Below, in pieces: positions 50,757 to 61,035 of a stretch of DNA of 64,000 bases. The position numbers and the translations under genes were made by a program. The notes under the pieces were generated by a model, which saw only the letters and a list, made by a program, of their open reading frames with translations, ran no database searches and had not been told where the DNA came from. This DNA is from Rotaria macrura (taxonomy: Eukaryota; Rotifera; Eurotatoria; Philodinida; Philodinidae), in contig OENT01000587.1 of assembly GCA_900239685.1 (NCBI GenBank), positions 30,953 through 94,952 on the forward strand, written 5' to 3'. The stretch's first letter is position 1. Each line of letters begins with the position of its first letter.

Positions 50757-52910
50757 TAATAGATCTATGTGTTTGTTATTTAATAATTGTTTTGCTTCGT
50801 CTAAGTGATTATCACGATCACGATAACGTTTTCGTTGTCTTTTTGTAGGACGCTTTTGTTTCATTTCTTGAGATACTGGTATCATAGTTTGTTCGTCTAA
50901 TTCTCGTTTTAACAAAATATATTTCCAAATATTTGGATGCGGTGAGTTGTGCCTAGTGGAAAGGAAATGTTTAATTACGAACAAAAATGACTAGATAATA
51001 AATAAAGTAAAAGAATAGACAAGAAAAAAAAGAGATATATTAATTGAATAAAGTATAATAAAGCTTACGCATTTATTGCTCGGTGATAACCTTCAAGAGC
51101 ATTGTTCGTTCTATCTGTATAACCAATAGAAGAAAAATGGTTCCACCGTGAAGATGGAAATCTGCTTCCATTTAAGTAGGTCTTCGAAAAGTATTCAAGA
51201 AATTTTTCAATATCTTTTACATTCGAAAGTAATTTTGAAGCAATTTTTTCATATGTACCAAGTACATGTTCTAATGGTATTAATGGTAATCCAAATAAAT
51301 TAGCTAGCTCTCTTCTAATATGTTTTGCTTGAAATGATGAAATAAATCCTAAACGATATAAAATAAAGATTGAAACGATGATAAAAGTAAAAATCGAATA
51401 GAAGATGTTTAAGAATAAAAAACGTTTGACCTAGTTTTTGAATACGTCGCCAGCTCGATCGACAATAATGAAAATGACAATAAATAGCTGAACTTTCTTT
51501 AAAAACCGATAAGAAACCATTTGATGCAGCTACCTCGAAATCGAGTATTATACTAATAGGTTGAAGCTTGATACCAATCCTATTTGCATAATCAGTTAAA
51601 CCTTGAAAAAGTAATCCATATTGTTCTTGTTTGCGGTCAAACATTGCGATATGAAAAAATGGATGCATTTCCCAATCAGTACGACCATGAATTGAATACG
51701 ATTGAATAAATTTCTGAGGTGCACTGCGAAAGGTTCCATCAGCAAGCCAGTATGAACATTTACCTTTTCAATAATAAATGTAAAGCAGGAAAATATTTTG
51801 ATCGATGAAGTTTATGAAAATAAACAAGGTTTTTGTTAATTATCAATTGTGTTATGTTTTTGCGTGATAATAAATTTCCATTTATGTGTATCATTATTTT
51901 CAACAGTAACTCATATCATAAGAGTTTAATAATTCAGAGATGTGTCCTGATACTATATTATTTTGATTAAAGACGGGGGGAAAGTTTTGTAATTGATTAC
52001 AAAACAAACATAATAGAATGAGTAAATAAAAGTAACTCTTATTAATTAAATCAGTATATCGACTCTTATATGAATGGTTTTATCTAATTGAGAGAGTATG
52101 AATGCCGTTTGCTTGACATAATAGTATTAACAAACAAAGAAAAAATTTGATTTTCCCAAAAGGTATCCACCTGTATATTACCCTTTCATTCTCTATAGAA
52201 TCGTATTAAAGTTTTTTCCCATATTCATAAAAAAATTTCTCATTTTAATAATAAATAAAAAGAAATAGATACAAAAAAAACTATATAAAAATAATCCTAA
52301 GTTTAGCACATACATACTAAGTGAAAGCAATGCTTGTGGAGAACATAATGCTATGAGACGATGTGGTGCTGGATTGTCAAAAATAACAAAAGGGTCCCCG
52401 TTCTCTATTAATTTTAAACTCTCAGGTATCATAATATCATGTATTTTTTTGGAATTGATGGTAGTACAGACGATCTACGGCGGTATGCTGTTGATCTTAC
52501 ATAGTTGAAAATAGGTACATCTTCAGCAGTTCCAATTTTCCTTTTCTGGTATAACAATTTCATAGTTAAAAGAATGAAAATAGATAGAAATAAATGCCGA
52601 CGTGTTTTATTAGATGCTGCTGATAAATTTTGGTTACTGGTGTTAATAAATCGATTTTTGTTTCTTTATAGACGCTTTCCATTAAATTTCTAATATCAAC
52701 CGTATGTCGAAGTTCACCATGTGAATGTTCTCTTGGATATCTTTTAATAGTACCATTTTGGAAAACCATTGAGACTCCACATGATTTATTGCAGCATACC
52801 CATATTTCAGAACCATCTTTGTTTGAACATCTTTTTCTATATTTTTGATTCTTGTAAATACAAGCTATTTTGCCTTGATTAGTTTGTGTCCATTCGATAT
52901 TCGAAGTCAT
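50757..52910 (-). pseudogene. FLYWCH / MULE transposase gene, incomplete
   Basis: Mutator-like transposase with an N-terminal FLYWCH zinc finger, built from at least five minus-strand exons: 52910-52602, about 52545-52318, 51763-51431, 51348-51069 and 50952 into the gap. The finger shows Cys-Cys...His spacing (WVCCNKSCGVSM, REHSHGE). Then IFNYVRSTAYRRRSS, and the MULE DDE core: WLADGTF (first Asp), IILDFEVAASNGF (second Asp), HFHYCRS, IPLEHVLGTYE, and NNALEGYHRAIN (the domain's conserved C-terminal block). The last exon is a basic Arg/Lys-rich tail. A one-base frame break at an A7 tract (about 52446-52452) separates PSIPKK from the following IMIPESLKL segment, so the copy is probably inactive unless this is a sequencing error. 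The ~550-bp intron at 51764-52317 is longer than typical. Could be a transposon or a domesticated relative. Confidence 0.8.
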
Positions 52911-53460
52911 GATAAAATGACTATTAAACTTTTTTTATTAAATAGGAAACAAAATCGTCCGCTATATCTAAGTCACAATAATTTCAACCAAACTTCATAA
53001 ATTACATTTCATTAAGATAGGGAGATAATGAAAAACAATAGCTAGCGAACTCTACAAATTGCACTTCGTTGATAGGAATACTCAGTTAGGTCATTTAGTG
53101 AACTCTACAAATGCCAATGTATTTTAAAAAAACAATCAGATACGATATTTCGCGAGCCCTACAGATCAAAATTCATTTAAATGTTAAATTAATGACGAAA
53201 TTATTTAATTTTTAACAAACGAAAGTTTGAAATGTATGAAAACTTTGTAAAACTAGATCACATTAAAAAATTACAATACTTAATTTCAATTAGATTTACA
53301 ACATGAAAAATATAATGTTGCATTTATTTTCTACTAACTTTAATTTTAAATTACTCATGCAAGTTAAATGAAACTTAAATTTTAAATTCTATGCTCGCAA
53401 TTGAGACGAAACGATATACATAGTTCTTTATTGGTGATATTAATTAATAATAATAAATCT
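52911..53460. other. AT-rich stretch between transposon remnants
   Basis: No coding signal recognised. Contains a thrice-repeated motif of the type GCGAACTCTACAAAT / GTGAACTCTACAAATG / GCGAGCCCTACAGATC (about 53045-53165), which may be part of the MULE terminal region. Confidence 0.35.
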
Positions 53461-53462
53461 AG

Positions 53463-54448
53463 CCTCCATCGGCAAAGAATGTCGAAAAGTATGCTATCAT
53501 AGCCTGGTCACATGTCGATATTAAAGTTGATTGGTCTGAATAAATCTGACCATAGAGAGAAACTTTCCACAAGAACTCTTCAAAAGATCTGTTTAGCGGC
53601 TATTGGTAATTATTGAGCCTAATTTTTGAATAATAAAACTAACATATTTCAAAAATAAACATCACTTTTATCAGATATTTCAAATATCCCATCTAACATT
53701 TGTTCACTTATTGAAAAAGACTAGGTGACACTATTGAAATTTCATCGATAATGACCAGAGTTAAATCACCAAATTCGTTTGTAAATGATTAGAACATGAA
53801 ATAAAATAACAATATACCATTTCTAGTGCTGAATGAATAGTCCAACCAAGAATATTTAAGGCAACTTTTCCAAATATGAGCCATCTTTAGTAATTGACAT
53901 AGAAGTTTCAAGAAGTAGCTAAACCATTTACAATTATATGTAACGGAAGTGGTTTTGAGATCTGCTGAGATATCTGCCGATCATTTTCATATCGGATTAA
54001 AGATGCTAGAAGTTGTTCGAAAAAAATAACTAAAAAAATGCAGCTTTACATTTTCTTCATCTTTGGCTGCAAATATGAATGATTCTTTTGGTTGATAACA
54101 AAATCATGAGCATTTAAATTGCATAAATGTTTAACTGCATTAATCATTTGTACTTTGTATGCTCTAGGTAGAATAGAAAATCGCTGGAGAAATTCAATTT
54201 CATTCTTCAACAGTACTTGGTGAATAGCTTTGATATCATTTTTTACAGAACGATTGTATTAAATTTAGTAAAAATGTATTTCTCAGAGTGGTAAAAGGTA
54301 CCTTATTTTTCATCGAGAATTCTTTCAATTGGATCTCGGTACGATATTCCGATGCAAAGAGCTGAATACATTGCCACCATTGAATCATCAAAGCGACAGG
54401 AAAAACTAATACATTCTGATTCTTTATGTTGAATTGATACTGAAACAC
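53463..54448 (-). pseudogene. PIF1-like helicase relic
   Basis: Several minus-strand segments in different frames follow the order of a PIF1-family helicase. Upstream comes FLQRFSILPRAYKVQMINAV and VINQKN (54.0-54.25 kb). Next is LLASLIRYENDR followed by PLHIIVNGLATS, where the Walker A GTGKS should continue but a stop intervenes (near 53.93 kb). Then NILGWTIHSAL (motif Ia region, 53.83 kb), LVIIDEISIVSPSLFQ (Walker B DEIS, 53.72 kb), and a segment with WSDLF and ILFDIL near 53.5 kb. Stops and shifts lie between them, so it is dead. PIF1-like helicases of this type come from Helitrons or other mobile elements; no Rep domain is seen here. Confidence 0.65.
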
Positions 54449-56454
54449 ATGATTAGATTAGCTAAGGAAGAAATACTGAGTTTTTAAGCGATGCTAGTTG
54501 ATAAAAATTAGTTCATCAAAGATGTTTTTCTACGATTGGTTCTGTCAATACTTTTAGCAATTTTATTGAAGAAGATGATTCAAAAAAGACCATGTTATCA
54601 ATAATGAATGAAGTACATGGCCGTTTTACATATCGACGTTTAAGTGGTTGAACAAAGTCATCCATCCTAAACAACTATACTTGTATTCGTCCTTGTTCGA
54701 GTATTTTTCGTTTTGCTCATCGTAAAGAAATATATAAACTTTTATATCTGATTAATGTATGATAGAGAGGAAGGCCTATGATTTAGAGCTTTTACTTGAT
54801 TATATCAATTATATATTTGTATACCGAATACGATTCATGACGCTTCAACTTCGCCTACTTGGTGATGAGACAGTGCTACATTGGCTATCTTTAGTAGAAC
54901 ACATTTAGCTTCCAACTGACTGGAAAAAGTACAGTTTGGCATAGAGATATATTGAGTTTTAAACGAAATCATTCGTCTCAACTAGAATGTATAGTTTTAA
55001 AAATAAAAGAGAGAAATATGCTAGTCAATCAGTACATAAAGAAATACGTGATTGTAGCGTGCTTCTTCAGTCAATCTTTGTATGTAAGAAACGGCATCTC
55101 ACGTGTTTAAAAAATTCTTTTTTTTCTTTGGTGAATTGTAACAAATTAGGATAGTGGTTAGATCAACTTGGTCATATATATATATCGTTTTCGTGAAAAA
55201 AATGTTTTAGTAATATCTTTTATTTCAGATTATTTTATATTTTTTCTAATTTCTTCATCTTTGAATTTATGTCCTCTATGTATGCGAACTTTATAACTCT
55301 ATACCCATAACAATAATAATATTCACTAATAACTTTCGAAAAAAACTGACAAACTTTTAGAACGGATGAATGTGTCATTGACACTTGTTTACTATAGTTG
55401 ATGACTTTCGGGGTCGGTTTGTTTTGTTAGGTAACGAAGTGCTGAGAAATTTATCTATGAATTCAATAATGAATTTTCATCCTTCCAAAGTATGAACAGA
55501 AGAAAAATGATCGCGACAGAAGAGAATTTATGTATCTAAACTTTGTCTTCAACTCAAGAACTCAGTTCATGGTCTGTGTGTTTAGGGGGGGGGGAGTAGA
55601 TCTAAATTTCTATCCTATACACTTCAATACTCCTTTTAGATAGTGTTTCACAAAATAGACTGATTCAAAGATTAATTACTGGTCAAACTTACTCAGGTTA
55701 GCACTTCTTTAGAACCATTTTGATCACTTTTTTGTTTTCTGCTTCTTTCATTTTAACGAAAATTTGCTGAGCGCTGACATTGTCTTCACTACCTCATATT
55801 TGGATGAAATTTCAACCGTAGTAGCTTTGAAAATGGAAATTCACATCTTTTTTTTCATTGACTGTGTTTCAAATCGATGCCATCGCTGTTGATATTTCAT
55901 CGTTCATGATTGACAGACTAGCAAAGACCATGTCCACATATGCAATTAACTTGAACTGCTTGTCATTATCAAAGAAGATGAAATCATTATCTTCATCAAT
56001 GAAACTGATCGCCACATTAATCTAATTAATCAGTGACAGTACTGTACAGCATTATTACGCGCCACTAACACGTTCGATTTCTCATCATTCATTACAATAA
56101 TCATTTTTTTCCTTTCTTTGGAACAAAAGTCTAATCAATAGTACTTTGGCTATCAATAACAGAAAAGCACTCATTTGCAAATCTCCATCGTCAATGTGCT
56201 GAGTGTGAATAAAAGTTAGTAGCTTATTTTTCTATCGGCAGTTTCTTTGTTCAGATTTTTTGAACTACAGCATAGTATTAGATTCATTTTATTGACTCGT
56301 AAATTGAAACATAACTGAATAGATTTGTAAATGAATACAGATAAACAATAAACAAAACAAAATGGTCGATTCAATATTAAGAACGTCTACATATCGAAAC
56401 AGATCATTGAAAGAATAGTCAGAAACTTATGGGTTATATACTCTGTAGACTTCT
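54449..56454. other. Non-coding, probable transposon debris
   Basis: No intact gene. Fragmentary frames on both strands (for example around 54.53-55.08 kb) give short peptide stretches with stops and no motif I can name. A G-run of about nine to ten occurs near 55586-55595. Confidence 0.35.
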
Positions 56455-56685
56455 CTACAGAGCATTCATTAGAGTTCTTAGGAAGTAACCAGTTGAAACC
56501 ACAATCCATGTGGGTGTGGGTGTGGGTGTTACCTTGAGCGATGAAACTACATCGAAAACAACACCCCTAGTCGTACTGACAAAGTCATACCCCACGCACA
56601 TGTTAACATTCACGCCCTCAAGATCATAATCCACACACAACTTAATATATTCTGCTGCAAATAAACCACAATCAAAATAGTTCAC
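56455..56685 (-). pseudogene. Possible Ulp1-like peptidase fragment
   Basis: The minus-strand frame contains YFDCGLFAAEYIKLC, resembling the catalytic Cys region (DCGxF) of C48/Ulp1-like peptidases found in several transposon groups. The matching His/Asp parts are not recognisable upstream, and the frame soon passes through a TGTGGG tract encoding Thr-Pro repeats. It may be a fossil of a transposon protein or coincidence. Confidence 0.25.
56509..56529 (+). repeat. Interstitial telomere-like (TGTGGG)3.5
   Basis: Three and a half perfect TGTGGG units. TGTGGG is the reported telomeric repeat of bdelloid rotifers. Shorter related tracts occur at 57135-57149 (complement strand), 63280-63295 and 63340-63350. 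Confidence 0.7.
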
Positions 56686-57538
56686 TGTCCACTCAAATAC
56701 AAAGCGATGCAGTAGGGTAGGTTACACACCACTAACCATCTCACATATATTTCGAACATTCATAACAAAAGCACAGCATACCGTAAAATGGCTACATTCA
56801 AGAATTTTCATACGACAAATAGTGAGACTTAGACCCAAAGCACGCCATTCGTATTTCTATCCAATGACGATTTTCATAGACTATCACAATCATTCTAACC
56901 CAGATTTGATTGCCTGCTTTTTATCAACAAAGATTCTCAACTTCTACACTAGGAAAGTGGTATCAACGGAGGAAAGCACCCCGCACTTGAAAATTTTTCT
57001 TCATGCTATCGCTACTGGAAATTGACTGCAACAAGATATTTAAAATTTTCTGCTCGAATGTTACATATATTAATATCCAAGTACCACTTGATAAGACTCT
57101 AACAGTTTCGAAATGCCTCATATTGTGATAGCTGTACACACCCACATCCAAGGCAGCCTACACCTTTACCAAGAAATAACACGGTCGTCTCCTAGAACCA
57201 AAGCGATCAGTTTTGATTTTCAGATCTAGTCTATACTTTGGTAAGATTTTTCGCTCACTCTAGTTTTCTTTGTATTCAAATCATGCAGGCTACTACTCTG
57301 AGAGCTGGCAAACATATGGGTCAGCTTAACTTCAAAAATCTTTGAGAACTTGGACAATACTTCATACGTCATTCAGCGTTTTAGTCGGTTAGATTTGACT
57401 GAAATTTATAACCTCCCAAAATACTGCTGCATAAACTGAAGATACTATATAATATCTACTAAGTTGATGTCTTCATGCGGAGATGTGTCGCGTGTTAAAG
57501 GATCCTGCAACGTCTATAGTAGTCAACGTCTATTTTAC
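56686..57538. other. Non-coding stretch
   Basis: About 850 bp downstream of the methyltransferase gene; no coding signal recognised. Holds an ACACACCCACATCC word near 57135 related to the telomere-like tract. Confidence 0.4.
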
Positions 57539-58384
57539 TTAGTGAATAGCGTTTGCTGACGGCAGTTGAACACCATACATACGCTCAAACATATCTGTAA
57601 AGCCACCATTCTCCCAACCACTATAGAAAGCATTGACTTCATCCAATTGTTGAACGTCAATACCAATGCCGAACAATTTACGCAAGTACTCAAGATCAAC
57701 ATCAAATGGTGGACCACGATGTTGCGAATGCCAGTATGCGCCAATAAGAATATCAAATTTACCATTTTCCTCTTCCTTAGGTGTAGCTTGCAAACTCAAT
57801 AGTTTTTTCATATAACGCTCATGGTCATTCCAATGCAATGCGACAATGGCTGCACGATCCCAAATATAGTCGACTGCTCCACCGAACAAGCTTTGATTGA
57901 TATCATCATCAAATAAATCAGCGCAGTAAATCGATAACTTGCCATCGAATGCTGTATAACGTCCAATCTTCTCGCTGACAGCGCTGTATTCGTATTCCTT
58001 GAGCAGAGAGGTTATAGCAATAGAAGAACTTTCAATGCCAATGACATGTTTGAGTCCTGCTTCTTGTGCCAACCAAATTAAATCGTCACTCTTGCCGCAT
58101 AGCGGAACAAGAATGGATTTGTTTCCACGATTCTGCCAACCGCGAAACAGACTAGCATATTTTAGAAGAAACGGATGCACATCTCCTAATTGCCAACGAC
58201 CTGCATGAGTCATCTCCCAACGTTTCTTCCAGTCGTCGACTTTAATTACTTCATTTTCTTCCACACCAAAACGAATTGTCTTGACTTCGTTTACTGGTCT
58301 GTGTACACTCTGTTTGTCACCATCAGGATCGTACTCTTTTTCATGTTGATAGGTTGGTAGTGTCGATGATCCAGTATCTGTCAT
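57539..58384 (-). CDS. TPMT-family SAM-dependent methyltransferase
   Basis: Single-exon 281-aa protein of the thiopurine S-methyltransferase family, which transfers a methyl group from S-adenosylmethionine to thiol or halide-type acceptors. Seen: W-x-x-R-W region DDWKKRWEMTHAGRWQLGDVH (split here at residues 49-69), the SAM-binding loop ILVPLCGKSDDLIWLA (91-106), the strand-end acid VIGIESS (E118), and the DRAAIVALHW segment typical of TPMTs (YDRAA-like). The first ~45 residues are polar and may be disordered. No membrane helix or signal peptide. The lack of introns contrasts with the left-hand genes and may reflect horizontal gain, though an intron-poor native gene is possible. A TATATA lies 41-46 bp upstream of the ATG (58425-58430). 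Substrate cannot be told from sequence. Confidence 0.9.
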   Translation of the reverse strand: MTDTGSSTLPTYQHEKEYDPDGDKQSVHRPVNEVKTIRFGVEENEVIKVDDWKKRWEMTHAGRWQLGDVHPFLLKYASLFRGWQNRGNKSILVPLCGKSDDLIWLAQEAGLKHVIGIESSSIAITSLLKEYEYSAVSEKIGRYTAFDGKLSIYCADLFDDDINQSLFGGAVDYIWDRAAIVALHWNDHERYMKKLLSLQATPKEEENGKFDILIGAYWHSQHRGPPFDVDLEYLRKLFGIGIDVQQLDEVNAFYSGWENGGFTDMFERMYGVQLPSANAIH

Positions 58385-58614
58385 TGTCGAAAGTGATGCG
58401 TGCGGCGATGCCGGTTAAGGGTACTATATAAAGTGGCACACATATATTTGATATATTTTTGATTATTCTATAACTCGGTTACATTTATAGACAGGAACGT
58501 AAATCTTTATGTGTTAGAATGACCTTCTTAAGGATTATGCCAGCTGAAAAAATTGTCAAAATCAGATATGTTTTCGATGAGTTATGCCGCAAATAATTTC
58601 ATCCCAGCGAGCAT
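58385..58614. promoter_or_regulatory. Upstream region of TPMT-family gene
   Basis: Contains TATATA at 58425-58430, read on the minus strand as TTTATATAG, 41-46 bp before the start codon. A TATA box at this distance would give a very short 5' leader, so it may or may not be functional. Confidence 0.3.
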
Positions 58615-58958
58615 TAATTTAAGACACTTTTAGTCTTTTGCATTTTCTCATTTAGCAATTTTGTTTAGAAAAGTCGAAAGACATACCAATCGATGCAGAG
58701 TTTTCTGCTCTAAATTTCGGAAAAAAAGGTTTTTTTTCACTGTCATACCACATAGTTTTAGAGTTCGGTTTTTGCTGGTAACAGTGAAAAGGTTATTGAA
58801 AAATGAGTAATGCAATTCGTCTCAGTACCAAATAGTGTCCGAGAAAGAGCATCAAAAATTGGACTAAATCATATCATTTTTGTGTGAAAAAATTTTAACT
58901 TGAGAGTGGATTTTACAGGAGAGTCCTTTTTGGCGACACCTCAGTTTCCGAATTTAGT
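58615..58958 (+). repeat. Left arm of large inverted repeat
   Basis: Reverse-complementary to 62725-63075 over most of its length. Shared blocks in order: TTTAAGACACTTTT, TTTTCTCATTTAGCAA, TTTGCTCT-type block, AAAAAGGTTTTT, TCACTGTCATA, GTTCGGTTTTTGCTGGTAAC, AGTGAAA, GGTTATTGAAAAAT, AGTAATGCAATTCGT, ACCAAATA, GTCCGAGAAAGA, TTTTTGTGTGAAAAA, GATTTTACAGGAG. Mismatches are frequent, so the repeat is not recent. Confidence 0.75.
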
Positions 58959-60360
58959 TTTTATTCCTATCGTAAAAACCAAGGTGGAAAAAGCGGATTC
59001 CCTATATCACAGATACAGTGAGAATCCTCCGAATACGGAGCATAAAGTAGGAATCCAGGAGATACACTGAGGATCAAGGGAATATCTTTAGGATGTATAA
59101 GATAAAATGCGATATAATCAATAAAGTACATATTATATATGATAGACAGTACGAGATTAATGCCGACATAGTGCTAGTTAAGACATTTCATCAATATCAA
59201 TTAGCTTGAATAGGTTATTTTTAAATATTTGTTCAAGGTGTCTATATTGCCTTCTGTGATATGAGGAATTTAGTTTCGAAATAAGAAAGAGATAGCCTTC
59301 TTAATGTTTCATTATTCATTTTTTCTAACGTTCATTCGATGCGCTCAGCACAATTGGCCGAGTCAAATGTTGTAGAATGAAAAGCCTAATTTTTAATTTG
59401 AACGCTTCCGTACCCAGGTCGAAAAATACCACGTCGTGTACGTTCGTATAAATGACCCTAGAGTTACGGTCGTGTTTCGTCGTATCCTATGCAAGTATTA
59501 TCTGTAGTCTGTCGTAAAAAATGAGAATATGACGATATACGAGTGATGCATTTGATCCTACTGTTCGTCGCAATTGGTCGTATATTTATTGTTTGCGGCA
59601 GTTTGCAGGTAGTATTTACATCGCAAAAGATGGAGCATGATAGTGGTTGTAGGGTCTTGTATATGACCGTCGTTTTTTCACATGAGCATATCTCATTTCA
59701 TCCCTTTTATCGAGGAAAAAAAACGAACTCCAGCATCCTTTGCACCCCGTCATATTCTCCGAATTTTTATAATATCATTTATATCTTCACCGTGTTATTT
59801 CAAATCTCATTGTATCCCCGTTGTATTCTCCATATCCTCTGAATCCTCTTCGCCTCCAATACATCCATTGTATTATCTTCCTCTGACTAAGATGAGGATC
59901 ATGACGATCCAAAGAATGTAATACCCACGTGAATTAGTTTGGACCGGTTCCGAGAGGAATACGCTGGAGATCACCAGAAAAACTAGACAGTTTTTCAGGC
60001 CGCAATGCTGCTCTCATGTTCCAGTGGTATGCCGTGTTTTCCTGCAGGATTCGATGGCTGGAACAATTGACCTGGGTCGGGATACAAAGAATACTGAGAT
60101 ACCGAGATCCACTTTTCCCCCCTTGATATTTTCGAAAAAAAACATCTCTAAGAAAGAAACCGAAGTCATCTAATGGCTCTCAGTTTGTTAAGCCTGTCGA
60201 TCTAAAAACTGAGTACATCTTCTAAACTTAAGCTCCATCCACTTGACTTTAATAATTGCATATGTGCATTTTCCATGTAAATTTTGATGTTATATACTCG
60301 TGCTAGCATTCAAGAAATATTTTCATAGAAAGATGAGGAAGGTATATGTTGGCGTCCAAC
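58959..60360. repeat. Composite dispersed repeat, copy 2 (with GGATAC-rich ends)
   Basis: Inverted relative to copy 1 at 43640-44310. It includes a GATAC-rich stretch at 58985-59110 with GATAAAATGCGATATAAT, a pyrimidine-rich complement at 59785-59900, GAGATACCGAGATCCACTTT at 60100, AAGAAAGAAACCGAAGTCAT at 60150, and TCCACTTGACTTTAATAAT near 60240. It has about 0.8 kb of additional sequence in the middle compared with copy 1. No gene; the open frame at 59543-59842 has no family signal. Confidence 0.5.
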
Positions 60361-61035
60361 CTCGGATTCGCCTAGGCCCATCTCATATTCACTAACATAT
60401 TAAACTAAAGCAAAAGTGAACCATGTTATATGAGATTATACTTCAACAAAATACAATACCTATCACAAGCAATGAAACACAAAAGCATTGCCAATAGTTT
60501 TAAAATTCTAGGGTACCACAACGAGAACTATTTTTGTTTTTACAATTACATAGCTGGGTGAGGATGTTTCTGTCATGGAATATACCACTCATAAAACATC
60601 CACAACCACATATGCCATTCCACACACACACAAATGTGTTTGTAAAAGCAAAAACGAATATTTTTGGAAGAAATCTTACAAAAATGATTCTCGTTCTGTT
60701 AACTTAGAATTTTGAAACGATTGGTGAATTTTTTGTGTTATATTACTTATGATAGATGTTGCACTTTATTGAAATATAATCTGGTACACTATGAATCACT
60801 TTTGCTTTAGTATAATGTGACTGCCGATCAGAGATGGGCCTAGGCGGACCCGAGATTGGGCTTATTAACTTTTCAACCAGACATTGGTCTAGTCCACCGT
60901 GAGATTCGTCTAAAATTTTCAGGCGAATATCAGATTAGAGGTATTGTAGCGGGTCAATTCAAGAATAGCTTGAACTAAACTTCGCCCGATGTCGGATCGC
61001 AGATTGGCCTGAATTAGACTTTGGATACAAACATA
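60361..61035. mobile_element. Palindromic MITE-like element related to the 7.1-kb element
   Basis: Inverted pairs: CTCGGATTCGCCTAGGCCCA (60361-60380) with TGGGCCTAGGCGGACCCGAG (60837-60856), and the inner block at 60425-60480 (GAGATTATACTTCAACAAA, ATCACAAGCAATG) with 60735-60785 (its complement). Outer words GTCCAACCT and GATTGG link it to the element in the carboxypeptidase intron. The inner part is also shared with the repeat at 43.65-43.8 kb. No coding capacity. Confidence 0.6.
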
